DNA of 64,000 nt from Bordetella genomosp. 10. GTDB taxonomy: Bacteria; Pseudomonadota; Gammaproteobacteria; Burkholderiales; Burkholderiaceae_B. Made by a program: the position numbers and the translations under genes. Positions 56,765-64,000 of this stretch are shown piece by piece. The notes beneath the pieces are model-generated. The model saw only the letters and a list, made by a program, of their open reading frames with translations, made no database searches and was not told the origin of the DNA. Location of the stretch: NCBI RefSeq assembly GCF_002261225.1, contig NZ_NEVM01000001.1, positions 1,736,001 to 1,800,000 on the forward strand. The letters run 5' to 3'. Each line of letters begins with the position of its first letter. Position 1 is the stretch's first letter.

Positions 56765-58093
56765 TCAATCGCGGCGCGCCGGCCGCGGCAATCCCAGGTG
56801 CTCGCGCAGCGTGCCGCCGCGATATTCCGTGCGGAATATCCCGCGCCGCTGCAGTATGGGCACCACGCCGTCGACGAAGGCGCGCAGGCCTTCCGGCAGC
56901 ACGTCGGGCATCAGGTTGAAGCCGTCCGCGGCGCCTTCGCGGAACCAGTGCTCGATGTCGTCGGCGATCTGTTCGGGCGTGCCGACGATGACGCGGTGTC
57001 CGCCGCCGCCGGCTAGTTCGCGCACCAACTGGCGCGCCGTAAGGCCGGTGCGCCGGCCGGCGGCCAGCGTGGCGTGGAAGAAGGTATGGTTGCCGCGCCC
57101 GCCGTTGGGCAGCGGCAGGTCTTGCGGCAGGGGTTTGTCCGGATCGATGCGGTCCGGCGCGATGCCCAGCGTGCCCGCCAGCCGGTTCAGGCTGTATTCC
57201 CACGGGATCAGGTCGACCAGTTCGTCGCGCCGCCGCAGCGCCGCGGCCTCGGTATCGCCGATGATGGTGGTCAGGCCCGGCAGGACCTTGATGGCCCGCG
57301 GGCCGCGCCCATGGCGTTCGGCGCGTTCGTGCAGGTCGCGCCGGTAGGCGCGCGCTTCGTCCAGGGAAATGGACGCCGAGAATACGGCTTCGGCATGCCG
57401 GGCCGCCAGCTCGCGGCCGTCGCCGGAGGCGCCCGCCTGCACCAGCACGGGATGGCCCTGCGGAGGACGCGGCAGGTTCAGCGGGCCCTGGACCTTGAAG
57501 TATTCCCCTTCGTGCGCGATGGGGCGGATGCGGCGCGGATCGGTGAAACGGCCGGCGGCCTTGTCGCCCAGGAAGGCGTCGTCGGCCCAACTGTCCCACA
57601 AGTCCTTCACCACCCGGGTGAATTCGTCGCCGCGCGCGTAGCGGGCGCCGTGCTCCGGCACGTCGTCGCGGTTGAAGTTGCGGGCGGAGGGAAGGTCGGC
57701 CGTGGTGACGATATTCCAGCCGGCGCGGCCGCGGCTGACGTGGTCCAGCGTGGCGAAGCGGCGCGCGATGTTGTAGGGCTCGTTGTAGCTGGTCGAGGCG
57801 GTGCCGATCAGGCCGATGCGCGAGGTGCTGGCGGCCAGCACGGCCAGCAGCACGGTGGGTTCCAGGGCCGTGATCGAACGGTACTGGATCTGGTCGGCGA
57901 TGGCGGCGTTGTCGGCGAGGAACACCGCGTCCAGCTTGGCGGCCTCGGCCATGCGGGCGATGGCCACGTAATGGCCGATGTCGGCGAAGGCATAAGGGTC
58001 GGCTTGCGGCACGCGCCAGGCCGAAGGCAGGAAGCCGGAATGCAGGACGTTGACGTTCAGGTGCAGCTCGCGCGGCGCGTCGGATGTGATCAT
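56765..58093 (-). CDS. LLM-class flavin-dependent monooxygenase (NtaA/SnaA/DszA family)
   Basis: This 442-residue bacterial-luciferase-like monooxygenase uses reduced FMN to oxidise an organosulfur or other substrate. Typical are VFLADNAAI near residue 57, the GTASTSYNEPYNIARRFATLDH segment near 100-120, NIVTTADLP and the C-terminal EHWFREGAADGFNLMP near residue 380. The ATG at 58093 has AGGAGGG 7 bases upstream. It is followed upstream by two SfnB-like genes on the same strand, which suggests cooperation in sulfur scavenging. A partner flavin reductase is not seen. Confidence 0.87.
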   Translation of the reverse strand: MITSDAPRELHLNVNVLHSGFLPSAWRVPQADPYAFADIGHYVAIARMAEAAKLDAVFLADNAAIADQIQYRSITALEPTVLLAVLAASTSRIGLIGTASTSYNEPYNIARRFATLDHVSRGRAGWNIVTTADLPSARNFNRDDVPEHGARYARGDEFTRVVKDLWDSWADDAFLGDKAAGRFTDPRRIRPIAHEGEYFKVQGPLNLPRPPQGHPVLVQAGASGDGRELAARHAEAVFSASISLDEARAYRRDLHERAERHGRGPRAIKVLPGLTTIIGDTEAAALRRRDELVDLIPWEYSLNRLAGTLGIAPDRIDPDKPLPQDLPLPNGGRGNHTFFHATLAAGRRTGLTARQLVRELAGGGGHRVIVGTPEQIADDIEHWFREGAADGFNLMPDVLPEGLRAFVDGVVPILQRRGIFRTEYRGGTLREHLGLPRPARRD

Positions 58094-58164
58094 TGGTGTG
58101 CCCTCCTGTCGCTGCGCGACCGCCTCCCCGGGGGAGGATGCGCGCTTGGGGCGGCCCGGCGCGC

Positions 58165-59364
58165 TCATTGGAAAGTCCCCGGCGCGGGATGGCCCAGGCC
58201 CAGCAGCCAGCGGCCGACGTTGCGCGTCTTGTATTCGGCGGGATTGTGCAGGGTGTGGATGCGCACGTTGCGCCAGTAGCGGTCGAAGCCGAGCGTGCGC
58301 GTGGCCGAGCGCGCGCCCATGACCTCGAACATTTCGCGGGTCACGCGCAGGGCGACGTCGCCGGCGAGCACGTTGGCGGCGGCCACCGCAAGCGCCGCTT
58401 CGCCGCGTTCGTCCGCGGACAGCGCTTCGCCGCGCGCCCAGGCGCGGTCCAGGGCCGCGGCGGCGCGATCGGCCAGCAGGGTGGCCGCGCGGGTCTGGGT
58501 CCACAGTTCGCCGTACTGGCGCTGTATCCAGGGATCGTCCGCGTGTTTCTGCAAGCCCGAATGGATCCAGGGACGGGAATGCGTCAACGTATAGTCGCGC
58601 GCGGCCAGCAGGGCGCCCTGCGCGCTGCCGACGAAGACGTTCAGCAGCACGCTCTGCTGGACCAGCGGTCCGAGGGTGCGGTAGGGGGCGGCGCCGCTGG
58701 CGGTGGGCTGGAAAGGCACCGGTCCGCCGAGGATTTCGTCCGCATGCACGCGCACGCCGTGGTAGCTGACGCGCCCGCTGCCCGTCTGGGTCTGGCCCAG
58801 TCCGTCCCAGTCATGCTCGATGACGACGCCTGCCCGGTCGGCCGGGATGGCGGCAAAGCGGCGTTCCGTGCCTTCCGGGTTCTCCCAGGCGATGGACAGG
58901 CGGTCGGCGATGTGGGCGCCGGAGGTGAAGGGCCGGAAGCCGTCGAGGATGTAGCCGTCGCCGTCCGGGCGGCCGAACAGGCTCCTGGAAAAGCTGTTGG
59001 CCGTATTGCCCCAGAACCAGTTGTTGCGCGCCGATTCGCGCCAGTAGTGCCGCGCCCGTTCGGGATCGCCGCGCAGGCCCAGGCCCAGCAGCGCGCTGAA
59101 ATGATAGCCATAGAGATGGCCCATGGCGCCGTCCGCCTTGGCGAATTCGCGTCCGATGCGCAAGGCGGCCGACCAGGGCTGGCCGTCCCCGCCCAGGTCC
59201 GTGGGAAGCAGGAGTTTCAGCAGGCCGCTTTCCTTGAGCAGCGCAAGCTGCGCGAGGGGCCGTCCGCCCGCCTTGTCGTTGGCCGCCGCGTCCACGGCGT
59301 ATCGTTCGCGCAGGCGCGCGGCCTTGGCGTACCAGGGATTGGAGGTGTCCAGATCGAAAGCCAT
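58165..59364 (-). CDS. SfnB/DszC-type acyl-CoA dehydrogenase-fold oxidoreductase (copy 1)
   Basis: This 399-residue flavoprotein has the acyl-CoA dehydrogenase fold used by flavin-dependent sulfur-acquisition monooxygenases such as SfnB and DszC. The signature DWDGLGQTQTGSGRVSYHG is near residue 200 and SRPWIHSGLQKHADDPWIQR near residue 265. It is paralogous to the next upstream gene. The start is either 59364 (GGGAA about 5 bases upstream, my choice) or 59382. It is separated by 71 bases from the DszA-like gene. Confidence 0.82.
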   Translation of the reverse strand: MAFDLDTSNPWYAKAARLRERYAVDAAANDKAGGRPLAQLALLKESGLLKLLLPTDLGGDGQPWSAALRIGREFAKADGAMGHLYGYHFSALLGLGLRGDPERARHYWRESARNNWFWGNTANSFSRSLFGRPDGDGYILDGFRPFTSGAHIADRLSIAWENPEGTERRFAAIPADRAGVVIEHDWDGLGQTQTGSGRVSYHGVRVHADEILGGPVPFQPTASGAAPYRTLGPLVQQSVLLNVFVGSAQGALLAARDYTLTHSRPWIHSGLQKHADDPWIQRQYGELWTQTRAATLLADRAAAALDRAWARGEALSADERGEAALAVAAANVLAGDVALRVTREMFEVMGARSATRTLGFDRYWRNVRIHTLHNPAEYKTRNVGRWLLGLGHPAPGTFQ

Positions 59365-59388
59365 GGGATTCCCGGTCAACATTTCCGG

Positions 59389-60615
59389 TCAACGGTAGGC
59401 GCCCAGCGGCGCATAGGGATGGCGCAGCAGCCAGGCGCCGATGGTCCGCTTCTTGTACTCGGCGGGGTTGTGCAGCGTATGCGTGCGCACGTTGCGCCAG
59501 AACCTGTCGTAGCCGCGCGCGCGGGTGGCGGAGCGCGCGCCCATCAGTTCGAAGATCTTCTCGGTCACGTCCAGCGCCGTCTCGCCGGCATAGACGTTGG
59601 CCGCGGCCAGGTCGATGGACAGGCGGCCGCGCGTTTTCGCGTCCAGCGAGTGGCCCAGGGCATAGGCGCGGTCCAGCCGCGCCGCGCCGTCGTCGGCCAG
59701 CTCGACGGCGGCCAGCGTGCGGATGGCCAGGTCGCCGTAGGCGCGTTGTATCCAGGGATCGTCGATGTGCCGCTGTACCCCTGAATGGATCCACGGGCGG
59801 GAGTGCGCGACGGTGTATGCGCGCGCTTCGTCCAGCGCGCCCTGGGCGCTGCCGATGAAGACGTTGGCGAGCACGGATTGCTGCAACAGCGAGACCAGGG
59901 ATTCAAAGGGAGACAGGGGCGTACTCGCGTCGCCGAGAACCTCGTCGTCGCGGACCCGCACGCCATGGAAGCTGACCGTGCCGCTGCCGGTCTGGGTCTG
60001 TCCGATGCCGTCCCAGTCGTCCTCGACGACGACGCCGGCGCGGTCGGCCGGGATCAAGGCCGACCGGCGCGCGCCCGCCGCGTCTTCCCAGGCGATGTGG
60101 ATCACGTCGGCGACGTGGCTGCCCGAGGAGAAGGGCCGGAAGCCGTCGACGATCCATCCCCCCGCGATCCGTTCGGCGGCGCTGGTCCTGGACATTGCGT
60201 TGCCGGCATTGCTCCACAGCCACTGTTCGCGCGCGGCCTGGCTGAACCAGCGTTGCCGTTGCTCGTCCGATCCCTTGGCGAGCACGGCGTGCATGGGCAG
60301 GTGCTGGTAGCCATAGAGATGGGCCAGCGATCCGTCGCTGCGCGCGAGCTCGCGCACCACGCGCAGGATGGACTGCCAGGATGCGCCGTCGCCGCCATGG
60401 CCGGGCGGGATGGCCGCCGCGTTCAGTTTCTGCCGCTTGAGCAGCGCGACCTGCGCGACGGGCCGTCCGCCCGCCTTGTCGCGCTGCACGGCGTCGGCCT
60501 GCAACAAGGGTCGCAGCGCGACGGCGCGCGCGAGCAGCGGGTCGTCCCCGGGGGGCGGGAAGGGGTCGAAATAGGGAGCGGGCGTGGATGTGGGCGTGGA
60601 TGGGTTCAGCGGCAT
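59389..60615 (-). CDS. SfnB/DszC-type acyl-CoA dehydrogenase-fold oxidoreductase (copy 2)
   Basis: This 408-residue protein is a paralogue of the gene just downstream. The shared signatures DWDGIGQTQTGSGTVSFHG near residue 206 and SRPWIHSGVQRHIDDPWIQR near residue 272 are present, and the C-terminal RNVRTHTLHNPAEYKKR is closely alike. Such pairs may act on different sulfones or sulfonates. The genes are separated by 24 bases, so they probably form an operon with the FAD-NAD(P) gene upstream and the DszA-like gene downstream. Confidence 0.83.
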   Translation of the reverse strand: MPLNPSTPTSTPAPYFDPFPPPGDDPLLARAVALRPLLQADAVQRDKAGGRPVAQVALLKRQKLNAAAIPPGHGGDGASWQSILRVVRELARSDGSLAHLYGYQHLPMHAVLAKGSDEQRQRWFSQAAREQWLWSNAGNAMSRTSAAERIAGGWIVDGFRPFSSGSHVADVIHIAWEDAAGARRSALIPADRAGVVVEDDWDGIGQTQTGSGTVSFHGVRVRDDEVLGDASTPLSPFESLVSLLQQSVLANVFIGSAQGALDEARAYTVAHSRPWIHSGVQRHIDDPWIQRAYGDLAIRTLAAVELADDGAARLDRAYALGHSLDAKTRGRLSIDLAAANVYAGETALDVTEKIFELMGARSATRARGYDRFWRNVRTHTLHNPAEYKKRTIGAWLLRHPYAPLGAYR

Positions 60616-60637
60616 CTTCGGATTCCTCGTCCGTGCG

Positions 60638-62077
60638 TCAAGCCGCCGCGGCCAGCGCCGGTTGCAGGGAAAGGGCCAGCGCCTGCGCGGTGGCGGTGGC
60701 GCCGGCCACCTGTTCGCCGATGGCGTTGGACTCCCAGTTCACGCCGCGCAGGGGATGGCCGACGGCATAGAGTCCGGCGACGTCCAGGGTCCGGGAAAGC
60801 ACGGCGCCGGTCTGGGGCACCGCTTCGATGCCGAAGCCGGTGGCGTGCGGCGTGACGTAGGCGCGCGCCACCAACTGGCGCAGCAGCGGATCGTCGATCC
60901 GCGTCCAGTCGAAATCGAACCCGCGGGAATTGAACACGCGGTCGACTTCGAACGTGCGGGTACGCGTCTCGCGGCGCGGCTGCCAGGTGACCGAGACGCG
61001 GCCGCCGGCGGCGCGCGCGATGCGGCGCACGCGTCCGGTGAGCTTGCTGTAGCGGCCGGCCCGCAGCAGGTCTTCCAGCCAGGCGGCGGATGCCGGGGCG
61101 GCCTTGTGCAGGCTGATTTCCCAATAGGCGCGCAGGTGGCGGATAAAGCGCTTGCGCTCCGCGTCGCTGGCCTGGCTCCACAGCGCCGGCACATGCGGCC
61201 GCACCGCGCCCGTCAGCCGTTGCCAGTCCTCGCCGGCGGCGCGGATGGCGGCATGCGCGGCCAGGACCTCGCGCACCAGTTGCCGCAGGGTGGCGGGCAG
61301 GGCCTGCGCATCCAGGAAAGCCGGCCACGGCGTGACGTCGTGGCGCGGCGCGACCAGCAGGCCGCGGCGCGAGATGCCGTGGAAATGGCCGCGAAAGCCC
61401 TGGGCATGCGCGCTGAGCATGGCGTCGAGCGCGGAGAGGCCGTTGCCGATGATGGCGGCATCGCGGGCGTCCGACAGGTCGGACGGGGCGGGGGCCCAGA
61501 TGTCGTCGATCACCCGTCCCTCGGCGATGAGTTCGGGGTCGATCTCGACGTCGCCGCGGCCCAGCGTCGCGGTGAACAGGCCTGTGGCCAGCACCACGCG
61601 GTCGGCCCGCAGGGCGCGCCCGCCGGCCAGGCGCACGGTCCAGCTTCCGTCCGCGGCGCGTTCCAGGTCGATGGCGCGGTCGACGACGTGGCGGAATTCG
61701 ATGGGGTGCGGCGCCTGCGCGAGCGCGGTCTCCAGTTCGGCCTGCACGTAATCGCCATAGACATAGCGCGGCGGAAACGCATCGGTCCAGGCCACGCCGG
61801 CCGGCGGCTCCCAACCGTCGCGCGCCGCCTGTTCCCGCAGCCAGTCGGCGAGATGCCCGGGCTGGTCGGCATACAGGGTGAAGTTCTTCGCAGGACCGTT
61901 CACCAGGTGCGTGGGCAGCCGCGTGCCGTAGGCAATCCCGCGGCCGATTTCAGCGCGGCTTTCGATGACGCTCAGGCGCAGCGGAACCGGGACCGCGCGC
62001 GCCAGCTTGATCGCGGTGACGGCGCCCGCGAATCCGCCGCCGATGATGACGACGTGCTGTGGTTGGAACGTGGACAT
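60638..62077 (-). CDS. FAD/NAD(P)-binding oxidoreductase (NAD_binding_9 type)
   Basis: This 479-residue flavoprotein begins with an FAD Rossmann motif VVIIGGGFAGAVTAIKL at residues 9-25 and has a second dinucleotide motif AAIIGNGLSALDAM near residue 188. The FAD-binding sequence VIESRAEIGRGIAYGT near residue 37 is typical of the FAD-NAD(P)-binding family with no fixed reaction. The start at 62077 is chosen because the FAD motif then begins near residue 8. It is the first gene of the four-gene minus-strand set, divergent from another DszA-like gene, and could supply electrons or catalyse a separate oxidation. Confidence 0.8.
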   Translation of the reverse strand: MSTFQPQHVVIIGGGFAGAVTAIKLARAVPVPLRLSVIESRAEIGRGIAYGTRLPTHLVNGPAKNFTLYADQPGHLADWLREQAARDGWEPPAGVAWTDAFPPRYVYGDYVQAELETALAQAPHPIEFRHVVDRAIDLERAADGSWTVRLAGGRALRADRVVLATGLFTATLGRGDVEIDPELIAEGRVIDDIWAPAPSDLSDARDAAIIGNGLSALDAMLSAHAQGFRGHFHGISRRGLLVAPRHDVTPWPAFLDAQALPATLRQLVREVLAAHAAIRAAGEDWQRLTGAVRPHVPALWSQASDAERKRFIRHLRAYWEISLHKAAPASAAWLEDLLRAGRYSKLTGRVRRIARAAGGRVSVTWQPRRETRTRTFEVDRVFNSRGFDFDWTRIDDPLLRQLVARAYVTPHATGFGIEAVPQTGAVLSRTLDVAGLYAVGHPLRGVNWESNAIGEQVAGATATAQALALSLQPALAAAA

Positions 62078-62165
62078 GGGGCCTCTCGTGGGATGGGCTT
62101 GCGAGGACGTCTCGGGGCGATGGCGTCGAGCGGTCGATGGTAAGTCAGCGCGGCGCGGGGTCTCT

Positions 62166-62215
62166 ATACGCATTTCTTTTTTTCTAATGGCTTTTTTCTA
62201 ATGCCCCATACGCAT
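62166..62215. promoter_or_regulatory. AT-rich divergent regulatory region with paired direct repeats
   Basis: TTTTTTCTAATG occurs at 62178-62189 and 62192-62203, flanked by ATACGCAT at 62166-62173 and 62208-62215. The block lies in the 312-base gap between the divergent FAD-NAD(P) and DszA-like genes. The symmetric placement of the ATACGCAT octamers suggests binding sites for a sulfur regulator such as CysB or SfnR (inference). Nothing else is evident in this gap. Confidence 0.45.
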
Positions 62216-62389
62216 GTAGCGGCACGGCGCCGGGCGCTATGCTGGCTGCGGCGCCGCCGCGTCTGTCTTCTTCCCACGCGGTCCGTATCCATTCACGTCG
62301 TTCGGGTGACGAGATCCGATCCCGCGTTACTACCTCGTGCGGCAGCTTGCGTATCGACGCTTCCCGAACGAGACGAGAGACAACCAGCG

Positions 62390-63808
62390 ATGAACCAACC
62401 TCGAAAACAGATGCATATGGGCTATTTCCACCTGCCGGTGGGCCGCCACCCCGCCGCATGGCGCCGCGACGAGGCGCGCGGGCATCCGGAGGACCTGGCC
62501 TGGGCGGTGGAGGTCGCGCGCAAGGCGGAGGCCGGCCTGTTCGATATCTTTTTCCTGGCCGACAACCTGGTCGGTCCCACGCCGGAAGGCAATGGCCGGG
62601 GCGGCGGCTTCGAGCCGCTGACCCTGCTGGGCGCGCTGGCGGCCACCACGTCCTCCATCGGCCTGGCCGCCACGGTATCGACCTCCTTCAGCGAACCCTT
62701 CAACGTGGCGCGCATGCTGGCCTCGCTGGACCATCTCAGCGGCGGGCGCGTCGCCTGGAACGTGGTGACCTCGCAGGTCGATCGCGCGGCGCAGAATTTC
62801 GGCCAGGAAGCGCTGCCCGAGCATGACGAGCGCTATGCGCGCGCGGCCGAGTTCGTCGAGGTGGTGAAGGGCTTGTGGGATACCTGGGACGACGGCGCGC
62901 TGCGCCTGGACAAGGAAAGCGGCGTCTACGTCGACCTGGCCGGTGTGCGCGAGTTGAATCATCGCGGGCCGTACTACGCCGTGCGCGGGCCGCTGAATGT
63001 TTCGCGCCCGCCGCAGGGACGGCCGGTGATCATCCAGGCCGGCGCGTCGGAAGCGGGCATCGCCCTGGCGGGACGCATCGCGGAGGTGGCGTTCACCGCG
63101 CAGGACACCGTGGAGGACGGGTTGGCCTATCGCAGGCAATTGGAGGCGGCCGCCTCGGGCCGGACTGTGTTCGATGGGGCCACGTTGGATGAATCCGCGT
63201 CCGATGGGACCGCCTCCGGCCGCGCCGCCGCAGCCCGCGCCGCGTCGGACCCGACCGTCATCGACGGCGCCGGCGGCGCTCCCGCACGCCCGCTGATCCT
63301 GCCGGGCATCATGCCCATCATCGGCCGCACGCCGCGCGAAGCGCGCGAGAAGTTCGCCGCCTTGCAGGCGCGCACCGACGTGGCGGCCGGCATCCGGCAA
63401 CTGTCCGGCCGCTGGGGCCGCGACCTGTCCGATTGCGACCTGGACGGCCCGGTGCCCGAGCCGGGACCGCGCGTGCACGGCGTCAGCCGCGTGCGCATGC
63501 TCCTGAACAAGGCCAGGTCGGAAAACTACACCCTGCGCGACCTGGCGACGCTGGCCGCCGCCTCGTACGGCCATCGCATCGTCGTCGGCTCGCCGGAAGA
63601 AATCGCCGATGACCTGGAGCACTGGTTCCGCGCCGGCGCGGCCGATGGCTTCAACCTGATTCCCGCCGGCATGCCGGACGGCCTGTACGATTTCGTCGAC
63701 CTCGTGGTGCCCGAGTTGCAGCGGCGCGGCCTGTACCGCACGCGCTACGAAAGCGGCACCTTGCGCGGCCACCTGGGCCTGCCGCGGCCCGCGCCCGGGC
63801 AAGGCTGA
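62390..63808 (+). CDS. LLM-class flavin-dependent monooxygenase (NtaA/SnaA/DszA family) with low-complexity insert
   Basis: This 472-residue protein is a paralogue of the 56765-58093 monooxygenase. IFFLADNLVG near residue 53, SFSEPFNVARMLASLDHLSGGRVAWNVV near 100-127 and EHWFRAGAADGFNLIP near residue 415 place it in the NtaA/SnaA/DszA family. Residues about 253-300 form a Ser/Ala/Gly/Asp-rich segment (with FDGATLDESASDG) not seen in the paralogue. The start has GAGAGA about 10 bases upstream. It is probably transcribed divergently from the SfnB-like operon under common sulfur control. Confidence 0.87.
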   Translation: MNQPRKQMHMGYFHLPVGRHPAAWRRDEARGHPEDLAWAVEVARKAEAGLFDIFFLADNLVGPTPEGNGRGGGFEPLTLLGALAATTSSIGLAATVSTSFSEPFNVARMLASLDHLSGGRVAWNVVTSQVDRAAQNFGQEALPEHDERYARAAEFVEVVKGLWDTWDDGALRLDKESGVYVDLAGVRELNHRGPYYAVRGPLNVSRPPQGRPVIIQAGASEAGIALAGRIAEVAFTAQDTVEDGLAYRRQLEAAASGRTVFDGATLDESASDGTASGRAAAARAASDPTVIDGAGGAPARPLILPGIMPIIGRTPREAREKFAALQARTDVAAGIRQLSGRWGRDLSDCDLDGPVPEPGPRVHGVSRVRMLLNKARSENYTLRDLATLAAASYGHRIVVGSPEEIADDLEHWFRAGAADGFNLIPAGMPDGLYDFVDLVVPELQRRGLYRTRYESGTLRGHLGLPRPAPGQG

Positions 63809-63842
63809 AACGCCGGCGCGCCGCGGCGGACGGCGGCCCGCC

Positions 63843-63877
63843 TTATGCGCCGAGGTCATAAGCTGGCTTGCGCATAA
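63843..63877. promoter_or_regulatory. Inverted repeat TTATGCGC-N19-GCGCATAA
   Basis: Perfect 8-base arms at 63843-63850 and 63870-63877 lie about 80 bases before the last partial gene. With a long centre it is more likely a binding site than a terminator. The region is AT-richer than its surroundings. Confidence 0.4.
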
Positions 63878-63956
63878 TCACCTAACGAGGAATTCGTTCT
63901 GGCGCGGCCGTCCTGGCCATAACCTGCGAGGTTTCCACTCGGAAGGAAGCCTTGCC

Positions 63957-64000
63957 ATGTCCATCCTCTCGCGCCTGGCGCGCCTGTTGCGCCCGCTGCT
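63957..64000 (+). CDS. Start of an unidentified gene (first 14 codons, cut by window edge)
   Basis: A frame starts with ATG at 63957, preceded by AAGGAAG at 8 bases, and reads MSILSRLARLLRPL to the window edge. The hydrophobic/basic start could be a membrane or secreted protein. Too little is present for identification; from context it may belong to the sulfur-assimilation region. Confidence 0.5.
   Translation, partial: MSILSRLARLLRPL

Noticed and set aside
54060..57599. Long minus-strand frame of 1179 codons
   Set aside because: Antisense shadow of the aminotransferase and metY genes, with low-complexity Arg/Gly/His composition in the part not overlapping real genes.
63914..63927. Sigma-54 promoter before the last partial gene
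   Set aside because: TGGC and TGC are present but the GG-to-GC spacing is 9, not 10, and the rest of the consensus is missing.

Overview
This window is about 64 kb of very GC-rich DNA with long tightly packed operons, many LysR regulators and three periplasmic receptors of the Bug (Bordetella uptake gene, TctC) type. Together these suggest a chromosome segment from a betaproteobacterium of the Bordetella/Achromobacter (Alcaligenaceae) kind; this is an inference from gene content, not from a marker gene. I see no rRNA, tRNA, CRISPR array or insertion sequence. The content is mostly accessory metabolism with one core gene (murJ).

Left part (1-16.6 kb). A truncated acyl-CoA carboxylase carboxyltransferase gene and a membrane GGDEF/EAL protein lie on the minus strand. 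A divergent XRE-cupin regulator and GNAT acetyltransferase share an ATAGTGGA motif. A LysR-controlled operon follows (Bug receptor, HpcH/HpaI aldolase, Asp/Glu racemase-maleate isomerase family protein, M20 carbamoylase-type hydrolase, D-2-hydroxyacid dehydrogenase) whose substrate I cannot name. After murJ comes a second LysR-controlled set: class II aldolase, a TIM-barrel lactonase and a Bug receptor.

Middle part (16.7-24.9 kb). A polysaccharide deacetylase and two kinase-fold proteins surround a compact minus-strand operon: NUDIX, FkbM-type methyltransferase, phosphotransferase, radical SAM protein, asparagine-synthetase-like ligase without the glutaminase cysteine, and a GT1 glycosyltransferase. 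A CmcI-like protein is encoded on the other strand. This looks like a small uncharacterised biosynthetic island. A four-domain rhodanese follows.

Furan catabolic island (26.9-45.6 kb). A LysR regulator is divergent from aldehyde dehydrogenase, Bug receptor, a three-subunit molybdenum hydroxylase (large subunit fused to a CoxG domain), acyl-CoA synthetase, UbiD, UbiX, enoyl-CoA hydratase family protein, GMC oxidoreductase and an MFS transporter. The gene set matches the known hmfABCDEFGH pathway for 5-hydroxymethylfurfural, furfural and furoate. Unusually, it continues without a gap into an alpha-hydroxyacid oxidase and a ThDP-dependent decarboxylase, a mandelate-pathway-like pair. A beta-hydroxyacid dehydrogenase, a Q-rich small protein, a LysR and a second alpha-hydroxyacid oxidase follow.

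Right part (49.5-64 kb). A DUF1090 protein and an orphan receiver-domain protein precede an amino-acid ABC system whose two permeases are fused in one polypeptide and which has no ATPase gene beside it. Next is a sulfur-assimilation region: class V aminotransferase, O-acetylhomoserine sulfhydrylase, two NtaA/DszA-type flavin monooxygenases, two SfnB/DszC-type oxidoreductases and an FAD-NAD(P) oxidoreductase. The first codons of another gene close the window.
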